Source: Anaerolineaceae bacterium UBA1363 (GTDB lineage: Bacteria; Chloroflexota; Anaerolineae; Anaerolineales; Anaerolineaceae). From it: DNA of 64,000 nt. Numbering within the stretch: position 1 is the first letter of the stretch; each line of letters opens with the position of its first letter. Positions 44,589 to 54,279 of the stretch are shown here, piece after piece. A program made the translations under genes and the position numbers. The notes beneath the pieces were generated by a model. That model was not told the origin of the DNA and made no database searches. It saw only the letters and a program-made list of their open reading frames with translations. Location: contig DBRR01000030.1 of assembly GCA_002306055.1 (NCBI GenBank), positions 30,280 to 94,279 on the forward strand. Reading direction: 5' to 3'.

Positions 44589-46424
44589 ATGAAAGTCATG
44601 AGAGTCAAGTTCAAGCATGGTTTATTGCTTTTATTGGTGGTAATACTGGCTGCCAGTTCCTGTGCTGCCCCGAATGGAAGTGGTGGGGGAAAACTGCAGG
44701 TGACCGCCAAGCACCCGGATATGGGCATTCAGCAGGGTCAGGTCTTTGATTTGGAGCTGCAACTTTCCAACCCCGACACGATCAATGCCACCGTGCAGGA
44801 AATCCGCTTTGAAGCCAATTTTTTCGAATGGGCGAGCTACGAGGGTTCCATCCCGCCGTTGAGCATGGAACAGCAAGCAAATGGTGATGGCGTTATCAAG
44901 CTGGATATGACCATTGCTCCGACAGGGATTGAAGACTTCGTCTTTCGATTCAGGGCCAATAAGAGTGGCGATGTGCAGGGTAATTGGCAGGTTGTTTCGG
45001 GTTCAACAATAACCGCAATTGAGACCAGGATGAAAATAACTGGTACCACCCCCACAGGTTGGGAACCAGGAGTCTCTCCGGAAGAGCAAGCTCCTGACCT
45101 CGGCGCCATCCCCTATCAGGCGGTGGTGCAGGTCACCGCTTTTGTCGATGTTGATGGCGAATCTGTTCCACGCTGGACTGGCTCGGGAACCATCATCAGC
45201 CCGGACGGATTAATACTGACCAATAATCACGTTGTCAGCTCAACCAGGTATGAGGAGGTCGTGGCACTGCTTGTCTCGCTGACCGTTGCCCAGGACCAGC
45301 CGCCAGTGGATAGTTACTACGCTCACGTAGTTCAGGCGGATGCGCTGATGGATCTGGCGGTTATCAAACCAGCCTGGGACATGCAAGGCAACCCGCTGGA
45401 TTACAGCCTGCTCAAGCTTCCCTTCGTGCCTCTTGGCGACTCGGACACACTGGATCTGGGCGAGTCGATCGTGATCCTTGGCTATCCGGTTATCGGGGGC
45501 GGAACGATCACGCTCACCAGAGGTGAGGTCAGCGGTTTTACTTCCGAGGAGCCTTTTGGCAACCGGGCGTTCATCAAAACCAGTGGGACGATCGCCGGTG
45601 GGAATTCGGGTGGATTGGCGGTCAATTCACAGGGGCAAATAATCGGGATACCAACCCAAATGGGTTACGGAGATGCAACGCTTGATATTGTGGATTGCCG
45701 ACCCGTGCGGGATACCAATCGCGATGGTTACATTGATGAGAACGATGATTGTGTGCCGACGGGTGGATTTATCAATGCCCTGCGCCCGATCAATCTCGCA
45801 AAAGATATGATTGAGGCTGCCAAGCGGGGTGAAGTGGCTATCAACACCGGGGAAAGCCCGAACGTGGTCTATCAAGGCACTGGAGAGGTCATTTTTGAGG
45901 ATGATTTTTCCAATGCGGATAGTGGTTGGCTGAACACTGCTGACGCAGATGGAAAGCGGACTTACGAAAATGGTGAATACTCAATTGAAGTGATCTCGCC
46001 GATGTATTGGTATTGGTCGGATCAGTACTTTCCTTATGATGCCCTGATGGCTGAGGCAGATGTGCGCGTAGTGAAATCGGTAGGTGATGCCGACTACGGA
46101 TTTGTCTGCGGTATGCAGGATGATAAGAACTTCACAGCACTTGAAATCAGCGAGGATGGTTACTTTACGATCTGGAAGCAAGTTGGTGATGAATTTTCGA
46201 CCCTGATTGACTGGACCTACAGCGAACAACTGGCAGGGCCTGGTCCTTACCACCTGGCAGCCCAATGCAGCCGGGAAAAACTAATGCTGGCAGTGGATGG
46301 CATTTTGTTAGGGGAAGTTCAGGACCCGGATTTTTCGCCTGGCAGTTTTGGTATGATAGCTGGAACTTTCGAAACCGGTGGGTTTAAGGTTTCATTTGAT
46401 AATTTGATCATCATGATCCCCTGA
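44589..46424 (+). CDS. HtrA/trypsin-like serine protease, lipoprotein with C-terminal beta domain
   Basis: 611 aa from ATG 44589 (GGAG upstream). Signal peptide with a lipobox-like ASSC near residue 23, so probably a lipoprotein. An N-terminal beta domain (~30-165) precedes the protease, where His214 (TNNHVV), Asp255 (MDLAVI) and Ser340 (GGNSGG) form the triad. An EF-hand-like insert, DTNRDGYIDENDD, could bind calcium. No PDZ domain; instead a C-terminal ~170-residue lectin/LamG-like beta domain (FEDDFSNADSGW). Surface protein quality control or processing is likely. Confidence 0.87.
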   Translation: MKVMRVKFKHGLLLLLVVILAASSCAAPNGSGGGKLQVTAKHPDMGIQQGQVFDLELQLSNPDTINATVQEIRFEANFFEWASYEGSIPPLSMEQQANGDGVIKLDMTIAPTGIEDFVFRFRANKSGDVQGNWQVVSGSTITAIETRMKITGTTPTGWEPGVSPEEQAPDLGAIPYQAVVQVTAFVDVDGESVPRWTGSGTIISPDGLILTNNHVVSSTRYEEVVALLVSLTVAQDQPPVDSYYAHVVQADALMDLAVIKPAWDMQGNPLDYSLLKLPFVPLGDSDTLDLGESIVILGYPVIGGGTITLTRGEVSGFTSEEPFGNRAFIKTSGTIAGGNSGGLAVNSQGQIIGIPTQMGYGDATLDIVDCRPVRDTNRDGYIDENDDCVPTGGFINALRPINLAKDMIEAAKRGEVAINTGESPNVVYQGTGEVIFEDDFSNADSGWLNTADADGKRTYENGEYSIEVISPMYWYWSDQYFPYDALMAEADVRVVKSVGDADYGFVCGMQDDKNFTALEISEDGYFTIWKQVGDEFSTLIDWTYSEQLAGPGPYHLAAQCSREKLMLAVDGILLGEVQDPDFSPGSFGMIAGTFETGGFKVSFDNLIIMIP

Positions 46425-46432
46425 GGTGAACC

Positions 46433-46843
46433 ATGCGCATGAAAACGTTGACAATCCATCACCTGGTGAAAGGGGAAGACCTTAACCACCACAGGACATT
46501 GTTTGCTGGAAGAGGCGCAGAATGGCTGGTGGAGGCGGGGTTTATCGCTGCGGCTGATCTGCTGCCGCCACAATACGTGCTCTGCCTAAAGATTCATGGC
46601 ATGACCTTCCAACGACCGGTAAAACCGGGAGAAGTCGTGCGATTTGACTCGAAAATCGTGCTGACCGGACGGTCTCGTCTGATAGCCTACGTCCGCGCCA
46701 CCACCAAGGAAGAACTGACGGTGGATGGATTCCTGACTTTTGTGTACGTGGACGACCAGAGCAAGTCGCGCCCTCACGGAATCACCATCGAAGCAGAAAC
46801 GCCGGAGGAGATTGAGCTGCAGGAACGTGCAAGCCAACTTTAG
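46433..46843 (+). CDS. Hotdog-fold acyl-CoA thioesterase
   Basis: 136 aa. Family pattern of the YciA/BACH-type hotdog domain: an HHRTLFAGRGAEWLVEAGFIAA helix, then FQRPVKPGEVVRFDSKIVLTGRSRL. Hydrolyses acyl-CoA; substrate unknown. Starts eight bases after the protease gene, so probably co-transcribed. Confidence 0.85.
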   Translation: MRMKTLTIHHLVKGEDLNHHRTLFAGRGAEWLVEAGFIAAADLLPPQYVLCLKIHGMTFQRPVKPGEVVRFDSKIVLTGRSRLIAYVRATTKEELTVDGFLTFVYVDDQSKSRPHGITIEAETPEEIELQERASQL

Positions 46844-46890
46844 GAAGTGCCAGGTTTCTCTGTGGTCGGCTTAAAGGTGATCAGGCTGTT

Positions 46891-47922
46891 TCAGGCACGG
46901 GATGAGGTTTCAAGCGGGATTGTAGGAACTGCGCTGAAGGTGATCGCTTCGTTTTGCAGGTTTTGGTAGATCCGAAAATTGATCACATTTTGTGCCTTAA
47001 CTAAAATATCATAATCCGGGGAGGTCACAAAATACACGATCTCATAAACAAGCCCTGTCTGAGCAAATGATTGAAAGTGCGCCCGCGAAAAGCGCACATT
47101 TTCGAGGTCCTGGAAGGCATCCTCTATCAATTGAGGAATGATGGCGAGTTTTTCGGCAGGGGTGTTGTTGGCGATTTGGATGGTGAACGAAACACGCCTT
47201 TCCTGCAATCGGCTGAAATTCTGCAGTGGAGCTTTCAGCAGCTCCGAGTTGGAAATCGAAAGTTCTTCACCCGAAAGATTGCGAATTCGGGTGGATTTCA
47301 GGCCAATCTGCTCCACAGTCCCACTAAAATTACCTGTTTTGATGGAGTCGCCAGGTTCAAAAGGTTTATCGAGATGAATCGTCAGGCTGGAGAGCAGATC
47401 CGCCACCAGACTTTGGGCTGCGAGACCGATGGCGATTCCGCCCACACCCAGGCTGGTGATAATGCTGGCGATATCGAAGTTGGGGATGCTCTGGAGGATG
47501 ACAAGCGCCACAACCAGCCAGATCAGGATGCGAGCGATAATCGCAATCCCGCGTAGCGAGGTGCGCCGCGAGTAGTCATCGCCAGGCAGTTTGGCGGATT
47601 GCTGATCAATCCAGTGGTCAACACTCAGATTAGCCCAGCGACCGACTTGGATGGTGAACAGGGCGATCAAAAGGATCCTCAGCAAGGCGCTGACCGTCGC
47701 AGAGATTTCGAGGAACCGTGATGAAATCCAGATAGCTGCAATCAAAGCCGTTGGAAGCATGAGCTGGCTGATCAAGCGCGTGAGTAGCTTAGGGTTAGCT
47801 TCGTTCCCAGCTTTTTTGCGAAAGACAGTCCTCAAAAGGAGAAGGACTGTTAGGATCACCGCAAGAACTAATAGTGCCTGCAGCCAGCGCAGGAGAGTAT
47901 TACCGAGAAAGACCGTATCCAT
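46891..47922 (-). CDS. Small-conductance mechanosensitive channel (MscS family)
   Basis: 343 aa from ATG 47922 (MDTVFLGNTLLRW); an upstream in-frame start at 47997 would add 25 hydrophilic residues, and no start has a clear ribosome binding site. Several membrane helices, then the pore helix and MscS signature GVGGIAIGLAAQSLVADLLS followed by DKPFEPGDSIKTG. Opens under membrane tension to release solutes. Confidence 0.9.
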   Translation of the reverse strand: MDTVFLGNTLLRWLQALLVLAVILTVLLLLRTVFRKKAGNEANPKLLTRLISQLMLPTALIAAIWISSRFLEISATVSALLRILLIALFTIQVGRWANLSVDHWIDQQSAKLPGDDYSRRTSLRGIAIIARILIWLVVALVILQSIPNFDIASIITSLGVGGIAIGLAAQSLVADLLSSLTIHLDKPFEPGDSIKTGNFSGTVEQIGLKSTRIRNLSGEELSISNSELLKAPLQNFSRLQERRVSFTIQIANNTPAEKLAIIPQLIEDAFQDLENVRFSRAHFQSFAQTGLVYEIVYFVTSPDYDILVKAQNVINFRIYQNLQNEAITFSAVPTIPLETSSRA

Positions 47923-48077
47923 GCGGTTTATTGTAACATCATGCAACGACTGAAAAGTCGCGAGGGTGGGCAAAGAACCCTTCCAGTGCCTGTACATGAC
48001 CTGTGGGGAGGAGGCATAGTGATCAGGGTTTGCCGTATAATTGACTCAAAGATACACACAAACACTCAGGACGTTCT

Positions 48078-48791
48078 ATGAGCAGGCAAGAAGCAAAATC
48101 TGAATATTTAGCCAAATATCGTTATCCGCGCAACCAGTTTCTGCGGGGTTTACTGCGAGGCGGGATCGGCTTCCTGGCGAAAATTTTAACTGACTATAAG
48201 GTCTATGGCACTGAGAATTTACCCAAGAAAGGTCCTTTGCTGATTGTGGGCAACCATTTCCATTTTTTGGACTCGATCGGTCCCATTCACAGCACGAAGT
48301 ATCCCCTGGAGTTTATCGGCGATGCTGAAATGCCCAACGCGCCAATGAGCGTGAAGCTCTTTCCGCGGCTTTGGGATACACTGCGAATCATGCAGGGCAC
48401 GCCAAACCTGGCAGCTCTGCGCGCAGCCGAAGCAGTATTGGCGCAGGACGGCGTTTTGGGGATCTTCCCGGAGGGTCACGTGCACAAGCCGCCTTTGGGC
48501 ACCCCGCTACCGGGGGCAGCGTTTATGGCGCTGCGCCTGGGCGTTCCTATTCTCCCGATCGGCACTTTTAGCGAGGATGACTGGAATATCTTTGGCACTT
48601 TGAGGGAAAAAGGCCGTAAAACCCGCGTGGTAAGTCGCATAGGCACACCTTTTGGTCCGCTTGCTATCGGGGAACCCGGGAAGTTACCCGGACGGGATGA
48701 GGTCAAAGCTGCAGGGCAAGTGATCATGGAAAAAATAGCCAGCTTGCTGCCCGCATCAGCCCGAGGTCCCTACACAGCAGACCTCTCCTGA
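48078..48791 (+). CDS. 1-acyl-sn-glycerol-3-phosphate acyltransferase family protein
   Basis: 237 aa with the catalytic H-x4-D (NHFHFLDS), the FPEGHVHKPP motif, and a later GVPILPIGT. PlsC-type acyltransferase of phospholipid synthesis. Located in a run of single-direction housekeeping genes. Confidence 0.9.
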   Translation: MSRQEAKSEYLAKYRYPRNQFLRGLLRGGIGFLAKILTDYKVYGTENLPKKGPLLIVGNHFHFLDSIGPIHSTKYPLEFIGDAEMPNAPMSVKLFPRLWDTLRIMQGTPNLAALRAAEAVLAQDGVLGIFPEGHVHKPPLGTPLPGAAFMALRLGVPILPIGTFSEDDWNIFGTLREKGRKTRVVSRIGTPFGPLAIGEPGKLPGRDEVKAAGQVIMEKIASLLPASARGPYTADLS

Positions 48792-48873
48792 ATACATCAA
48801 AGATTAATGGAAAATCAACAATAGAAGGTTATTATAAAAATATTATTGAGCTGCTTTAGGCTGGATTGGATTT

Positions 48874-49818
48874 ATGGAATATAAGGATTATTACAAAACA
48901 CTTGGTGTCAGCAAAACCGCCACTGAAGGCGAGATTAAAACCGCCTATCGGAAATTGGCGCGTCGGTATCATCCCGATGTGAACAAAGACCCGCAGGCAG
49001 AAGAAAAATTCAAAGAAGTCAATGAAGCCTATCAGGTGCTTTCGGATCCGGAAAAGCGCAAAAAGTATGACCAGTTTGGTTCAGAATGGCAGCGCTATCA
49101 ATCTTCCGGCGGGCAACCAGGAGGTTTTGATTGGGGCAGATGGCAGCAGGCGCCGCAAGGTGGTCAGCGTGGCTACCGCACCGTTTCGCAGGAAGAGTTC
49201 AATGACATGTTCGGAGACCTTGGCGGCTTCTCGGACTTCTTCAACACGCTTTTCGGGCAGGGCGGGTTTAGCGCGGGACCTACTTACAGCCGCAGCAGCC
49301 GATCTGCGCCACGAGCCGCGCAGAGAGCTCAGCCAATGGAACACGAGGTCGAGATCACTCTCGAAGAAGCTTACTCGGGCACGAGCCGCATGCTGCAGTT
49401 CGAGGATGGCCGCAAAATTGAAGCCCGCATTCCACCGGGTGTCAGCACTGGTTCCAAAGTGCGCCTGAGTGGGCAGGCAGGCGGGGCAGACTTGTTTTTA
49501 AAGATAAAAGTGCTGCCGCATGATACTTTCACCCGTAAAGGAGATGATTTGTTCACGACAGTACCGGTGGACCTCTACACCGCCATCCTGGGGGGTGAGG
49601 TCAGCGTGGAAACGCTGGGCAAACCAGTCCGCCTGACCATTCCTGAAGGGACTGACAGTGGGAAAACCCTGCGCCTCAAGGGGCTCGGTATGCCCAACCT
49701 CAAAAATCCCAGCAAACATGGCGACCTTTATGCCCGCATTGAAGTGCACCTGCCCGAACACCTGACACCTGCAGAGAAAGAGAAATTCCGCGAAATTCGC
49801 AATATGCGGCATGCTTAA
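48874..49818 (+). CDS. DnaJ-class co-chaperone (CbpA-like)
   Basis: 314 aa. J domain at residues 3-70 with HPD (RRYHPDVNKD), a Gly/Gln/Phe-rich linker (~75-145), then two C-terminal beta domains (EVEITLEEAYSGTSRML, LKGLGMPNLKNPSKHGDLYARI). It has no zinc-finger CxxCxGxG repeats, which makes it CbpA-type rather than DnaJ. Stimulates Hsp70. Confidence 0.93.
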   Translation: MEYKDYYKTLGVSKTATEGEIKTAYRKLARRYHPDVNKDPQAEEKFKEVNEAYQVLSDPEKRKKYDQFGSEWQRYQSSGGQPGGFDWGRWQQAPQGGQRGYRTVSQEEFNDMFGDLGGFSDFFNTLFGQGGFSAGPTYSRSSRSAPRAAQRAQPMEHEVEITLEEAYSGTSRMLQFEDGRKIEARIPPGVSTGSKVRLSGQAGGADLFLKIKVLPHDTFTRKGDDLFTTVPVDLYTAILGGEVSVETLGKPVRLTIPEGTDSGKTLRLKGLGMPNLKNPSKHGDLYARIEVHLPEHLTPAEKEKFREIRNMRHA

Positions 49819-49885
49819 GCCCAGCCTTCTAATTACGGCTGAGGGCGTGTTTGTTGCGGGTATAATTTAAAGGTTATCGAGTGCC

Positions 49886-50479
49886 ATGCCTGAATCATTC
49901 CGAAAAAATATCACTGTTTACGCTGGGTCGGCTGATCACCTGAAACAGGTCTATTTGGATGCTGCCTGGTTGTTGGGTGAGACCCTGGCAAAACAAGGGC
50001 GCACGCTGGTCTTTGGAGCGGGTAAAACCGGTTTGATGGGGGCGGTAGCGGATGGCGCCTTGGCGGCGGGGGGAAAGACCGTTGGGGTCATCAATGACGA
50101 ACTCAACCTGCCTCACCTGGCGCATGCCGGCTTGAGCGAACTGGAGATCTTGCCGGACATTCATACACGGCAAGCGCGCATGACTCAATTGGCGGATGGC
50201 ATCATTGCTCTGCCGGGCGGGTTTGGCACCTTCGCCGAGCTTTTCGAAGCGCTCACTTGGGCGCAGATCGGCTTGCACAATAAGCCCGTCGGACTGCTGA
50301 ATGTGGCAGGATACTTCGATCCCCTCGTCGCGATGATTGAGAAGGCGATTGAGGAAAACTACATTTACCCTGAGCATCGGGGGCTTTTTTATGTCACGGA
50401 TGACCCTGCCTTGCTGCTGGCACTACTGGATGGTTTTACTCCATCCAATGGAATAAATCGTTGGGTGGAACGTCCATGA
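49886..50479 (+). CDS. LOG family protein (TIGR00730-type)
   Basis: 197 aa. Rossmann fold with FGAGKTGLMGAVADGALAAGG and the active motif PGGFGTFAELFEALTW, where the usual PGGxGTxxE appears with Ala-Glu spacing. LOG enzymes release cytokinin-like bases from nucleoside monophosphates; in bacteria often a general nucleotide hydrolase. A TATAAT stands 20 bases upstream of the ATG. Overlaps the next gene by four bases. Confidence 0.93.
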   Translation: MPESFRKNITVYAGSADHLKQVYLDAAWLLGETLAKQGRTLVFGAGKTGLMGAVADGALAAGGKTVGVINDELNLPHLAHAGLSELEILPDIHTRQARMTQLADGIIALPGGFGTFAELFEALTWAQIGLHNKPVGLLNVAGYFDPLVAMIEKAIEENYIYPEHRGLFYVTDDPALLLALLDGFTPSNGINRWVERP

Positions 50480-51141
50480 AGCCCGTTAGAACGCTACTAA
50501 TTGACCTTGACGACACAACTTATCCAACCTCGGTCGGTGTGTGGCCAATCCTGACAGAGCGAGTGTCCCGATACATGCACGAGGTTGTGGGAATTCCAAA
50601 GGATGAGATTCCTGAAAAGCGTGAGCGCCTTTTTGAAGAGCATGGCACTACAATGCGCGGATTGAACATTGAATATGGCATTGATGTGCGCGATTATCTG
50701 CAATTTGTTCACGGAGTGGATCTTTCGAAGCAAATTCACCCTGATCAAAAGCTCAAAGCGGCTCTGAGTTCTTTACCGCAGGAAAAATGGATCTTCACCA
50801 ATGCCAGCCGGCAGCATGCCAATAATGTGCTTGGGCTATTGGGCATCTCAGAGTTGTTCAAGGGTGTGATCGATGTGCTGGATACGGAACCGTGGTGCAA
50901 GCCGCACCCCGAGGCGTTCGAGATCGCGCTGAAGCTGGCAGGTGGACCTCTGCCAGAGGAAACCTTATTCGTGGACGATCTCGAAATCAATCTGGACACT
51001 GCCAGAGCCCTCGGGATTCAGACCTTGCGTGTGGCGGCTGAGAGGGTGGAGTCGAGCCATCCAGTCATCAAGAGTCTGACAGAACTGCCGCACTTTTTGT
51101 CGAATAATGGATTTAAACATGTTGAAGAACTGCCGTCATAA
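50476..51141 (+). CDS. HAD-family pyrimidine 5'-nucleotidase-type hydrolase
   Basis: 221 aa from ATG 50476, which overlaps the LOG gene. HAD motif I LLIDLDDTTYPTS, motif III region KPHPEAFEIALKL, motif IV FVDDLEINLDTARALG. Probably dephosphorylates pyrimidine monophosphates. Pairing with LOG fits nucleotide turnover. Confidence 0.88.
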   Translation: MKPVRTLLIDLDDTTYPTSVGVWPILTERVSRYMHEVVGIPKDEIPEKRERLFEEHGTTMRGLNIEYGIDVRDYLQFVHGVDLSKQIHPDQKLKAALSSLPQEKWIFTNASRQHANNVLGLLGISELFKGVIDVLDTEPWCKPHPEAFEIALKLAGGPLPEETLFVDDLEINLDTARALGIQTLRVAAERVESSHPVIKSLTELPHFLSNNGFKHVEELPS

Positions 51142-51165
51142 AGCGGCGGTTAAAATGGAGTTGTG

Positions 51166-52461
51166 ATGGAAAATAAAACTGTTCGTTCAATATTGTTGGT
51201 ATTAGTCGCTGTGCTGTTGCTGGCAGGCACCTTTGCACTTGGCTTTGGTACTGCCAGTGTTCTTCCAAAAAATCCAATCCGTCAGGCACTCGGCTATGAC
51301 ACCTGCGCGACGGTTGAACCGCAGATTGAGGGTGAACAACCGCAGGTTGCAACCCCCAATAGTTATTGCCTGGACTATACCAGCGCATCTACCCCGGAGG
51401 ATCTGAAAGGTCTCTTCGATCCTTTCTGGGAGAGTTGGAAGTTACTGCATGAGAACTTTGTGGACCAACCACTGGATGATGTCGCATTAATGCGCGGTGC
51501 TATCCAGGGCATGCTGGCAGCCACGGGCGACAAGCACACCTCCTACATGGACCCGGAACAATTTAAACAGGCAAACACTGAGATGGAGGGTGAATACACC
51601 GGCATCGGCGCGTGGGTGGATACCACCGGCGATTACGTGGAAATCATTTCGCCGATGAAGGGCTCTCCGGCTGAGGCTGCAGGCTTGCAGGCACAAGACA
51701 AAGTGATAGCTATTAATGGTGAAGACATGACTGGTATCCCAGGGGATCTGGTTTTACAGAAAATACTGGGCCCTGCTGGTGATACAATCGTGCTGACCAT
51801 CCGGCGCGGTGAAGAAACCTTTGATGTCTCAATAACCCGGGCTGTCATCCAGATCCCGGTGGTGGAGTATGAGATGAGGGAGGATGGCGTTGGTTATGTG
51901 GCTCTCTACACTTTCAACGAGCTTGCTACCGAAAAATTGCGGGAAGCTTTGAAGGATTTGCTGGCTCAGAACCCCAAAGGCATCGTATTTGACTTGCGCG
52001 GGAATGGTGGCGGCTATCTTGTAACTGCTGTTGAGGTTACATCCGAATTCCTGAAAGATGGTGTGGTGCTGTACGAGGAGTATGGCGACGGCACACGCGA
52101 CTCTTATCCTGTAAAGAAAGGCGGGCTGGCTACGGAGATCCCGCTGGTAGTCTTGATCGATGAAGGGACCGCGTCGGCAGCGGAGATCACGGCTGGCGCA
52201 CTGCAGGATTACGGACGGGCAAAACTGGTTGGCAAGACCAGCTATGGCAAGGGCTCAGTACAAAACTGGATTCCCCTAAAGAGTGAAGAAAGTGGCGTGC
52301 GCATCACGATTGCGCGCTGGTTGACCCCGAATGGGAAACAGATCGACGGCGTTGGCCTGACACCGGACCTGGTCGTGGAATATACGCAGGAAGATTTCGA
52401 TGCCGGTCGCGATCCGCAGCTTGATGCCGCGGTAGAGTTATTGCTCAGCGAATTGCCCTAA
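51166..52461 (+). CDS. S41 C-terminal processing peptidase (CtpA-like)
   Basis: 431 aa from ATG 51166 (GGAG five bases upstream). N-terminal membrane anchor (RSILLVLVAVLLLAGTFALG), an N-terminal helical cap, PDZ domain (about 140-225: GSPAEAAGLQAQDKVIAING), and the catalytic core with Ser337 (GTASAAE) and Lys362 (GKGSVQ) 25 residues apart, as in CtpA. Cleaves C-termini of exported proteins. Confidence 0.94.
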   Translation: MENKTVRSILLVLVAVLLLAGTFALGFGTASVLPKNPIRQALGYDTCATVEPQIEGEQPQVATPNSYCLDYTSASTPEDLKGLFDPFWESWKLLHENFVDQPLDDVALMRGAIQGMLAATGDKHTSYMDPEQFKQANTEMEGEYTGIGAWVDTTGDYVEIISPMKGSPAEAAGLQAQDKVIAINGEDMTGIPGDLVLQKILGPAGDTIVLTIRRGEETFDVSITRAVIQIPVVEYEMREDGVGYVALYTFNELATEKLREALKDLLAQNPKGIVFDLRGNGGGYLVTAVEVTSEFLKDGVVLYEEYGDGTRDSYPVKKGGLATEIPLVVLIDEGTASAAEITAGALQDYGRAKLVGKTSYGKGSVQNWIPLKSEESGVRITIARWLTPNGKQIDGVGLTPDLVVEYTQEDFDAGRDPQLDAAVELLLSELP

Positions 52462-52507
52462 AAAACGTTATGATTTATGAAGAATAATCGCGAATACGGA
52501 GAATACT

Positions 52508-53197
52508 ATGTACTTTGAATACTTCCTTTATATGATCCCCGGACTATTGCTGAGCCTTTTTGCTCAGTCCAAAGTCAAATCTGCCTACAACAAGTGGAGC
52601 CAGGTGCGAAATTATCATAACCTGACGGGTTTGGAAACTGCTGAGCAGCTCAAGCCGCGGGTGGGACTTGAAAATGTGAAGATCACCCGCACCAAGGGCA
52701 CCTTAACGGATCACTATGACCCACGCGACGATACCCTGGCATTGTCGCCGGAAGTGGCCGATCAGCCTTCCGTAGCAGCAATGGCAATCACGGCGCACGA
52801 ACTTGGACATGCAATGCAGGATAAGACCAGTTATGGCCCGATGCGCCTGCGCACCACGATTGTGCCGCTGGTGAGCTTTGGCTCGAACATTGGCATAATC
52901 CTGGTAATGATCGGCGTCTTGCTGAGCCTTTCGAACCTGGCGACGATCGGCGTGGTGTTGTTTTCGTCCACGGCGGTTTTTTCGCTGGTCACATTACCCG
53001 TGGAGCTGGATGCGTCCAAACGCGCTCGCGCAATGCTGGACCAGACCGGGTTGGTCGCCAACGAGGAAGAACGCGTGGGTGTAAAACAGATGCTGGATGC
53101 CGCGGCGTGGACCTACGTGGCGGGGCTGGCGACATCATTAATGCAGTTGCTGTATTACATTTCGGTGGCTGGACGCGCCAGCGGCAGACGGCGATAA
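52508..53197 (+). CDS. YugP-type neutral zinc metallopeptidase
   Basis: 229 aa, membrane protein with an N-terminal helix and two or three C-terminal helices. GTLTDHYDPRDDTLALS leads to the zinc site H97-ELGH (ITAHELGHAMQD). The family is known as zinc_neutr_pept_2; its substrate is not established. Confidence 0.92.
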   Translation: MYFEYFLYMIPGLLLSLFAQSKVKSAYNKWSQVRNYHNLTGLETAEQLKPRVGLENVKITRTKGTLTDHYDPRDDTLALSPEVADQPSVAAMAITAHELGHAMQDKTSYGPMRLRTTIVPLVSFGSNIGIILVMIGVLLSLSNLATIGVVLFSSTAVFSLVTLPVELDASKRARAMLDQTGLVANEEERVGVKQMLDAAAWTYVAGLATSLMQLLYYISVAGRASGRRR

Positions 53198-53216
53198 TTT
53201 TATTGATTGTGAGAAG

Positions 53217-53242
53217 AGCCCCGGAAGAACCGGGGCTTTTTC
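53217..53242 (+). terminator. Rho-independent terminator
   Basis: AGCCCCGG, loop AAGAA, CCGGGGCT, TTTTT, 20 bases after the metallopeptidase stop. Strong. Confidence 0.95.
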
Positions 53243-53251
53243 ATTAAAGAA

Positions 53252-53397
53252 GTAGGGTGGGTTGGCGTAAAGGAGCAGAGTGATTAAGAGGGTGTTTAAA
53301 AGCCAACCCACCGGTTGAATGTGAGGGGTTTGTGTTGGTGGGTTGGCTTTATCGAGGCAATGGTTGGTATGGGTTCTGTGACGCCAATCCACCCTAC
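53252..53397. repeat. REP/BIME-like unit left of the RAYT gene
   Basis: 146 bp opening with GTAGGGTGGGTTGGCGT and closing with ACGCCAATCCACCCTAC, with inner inverted copies of GCCAACCCACC and GGTGGGTTGGC. The same composite unit is repeated in direct orientation at 54107-54279. Such double palindromes are the typical substrate of REP-associated transposases. Confidence 0.85.
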
Positions 53398-53472
53398 AAA
53401 AAAGAAATATTAAACAAATCCAGTCAAAAAGACCACGCCATTTCGGCACTTCAGTCTATTGATTGATGTGGC

Positions 53473-54024
53473 TTATTCCCCCCAATTGTCTGAATCTTCA
53501 AATTGATTCAGATCAGGTAACCAATCCTTGGGATAGTACCCTTTCTCTACGTAATAAGAGTAACTTGACCAATGCCAATGGGCTGGGTTGTCGGTGAAGC
53601 CGTGTTTGACAGGGTTGAAGTGAATATAGTTCAAATGTCTTTCCAAGTCTCGTTCATCTTCGATAACGTGGTCCCAGAATCTACGCTGCCAGATTGTTGT
53701 CTCATGGTGTTTCTGGCGTGAAGAATTTGGTAAGGGCAGCAAAGGGTTAAATTTCTTGTAGCTTACAGAAAAAAGGCGTTTGAGTTCACGAATGGGTAGG
53801 GAAAAATTGGGATTTTCCAGTGACAGTTGGATTAATAGATGAACATGATCCGGGAGTAGTGAATATGCGATGCATTCGTAGTGAAACTGATTAGTAATTT
53901 TGGTGAGTAGATTAAGAAATAATTCGGCAACCTGGGTATTCGAAAATATCGGTGAGCGGTTATAGGTAACGAGAGTAAATGCAACAATGGCATCAGGAAT
54001 ATAGAACCGATGATAGGTTGGCAC
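53473..54024 (-). CDS. REP-associated tyrosine transposase (RAYT, Y1 HUH family)
   Basis: 183 aa with a GTG start (MPTYHRFYIPDA). HUH motif in LLPDHVHLLIQ, and the catalytic-Tyr region YIHFNPVKHGF plus WHWSSYSYY, the layout of TnpA-REP proteins (IS200/IS605-related). Flanked on both sides by REP-like composite units in direct repeat. It presumably binds and moves these elements. The frame is intact. Confidence 0.9.
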   Translation of the reverse strand: MPTYHRFYIPDAIVAFTLVTYNRSPIFSNTQVAELFLNLLTKITNQFHYECIAYSLLPDHVHLLIQLSLENPNFSLPIRELKRLFSVSYKKFNPLLPLPNSSRQKHHETTIWQRRFWDHVIEDERDLERHLNYIHFNPVKHGFTDNPAHWHWSSYSYYVEKGYYPKDWLPDLNQFEDSDNWGE

Positions 54025-54106
54025 AGTTTGAATTTTACATTAATAATGTTTTTTGGAGTTTATGTTAATGGAAATAATGTTGATGGAAATAAGGAGTGCA
54101 AGCTGT

Positions 54107-54279
54107 GTAGGGTGGGTTGGCGTAAAGGAGCATGGGAATTAAGAGGGTGTTTAAAAGCCAACCCACCGATGGGATGCAAAAAATTTTGGTGGGTAGTTGA
54201 GTGTGAGGGGTTTGTGTTGGTGGGTTGGCTTTATCGAGGCAATGGTTGGTATGGGTTCTGTGACGCCAACCCACCCTAC
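54107..54279. repeat. REP/BIME-like unit right of the RAYT gene
   Basis: 173 bp, matching the left unit from GTAGGGTGGGTTGGCGTAAA to ACGCCAACCCACCCTAC, but with a 27-base insertion in the middle. Same orientation as the left copy. Confidence 0.85.
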
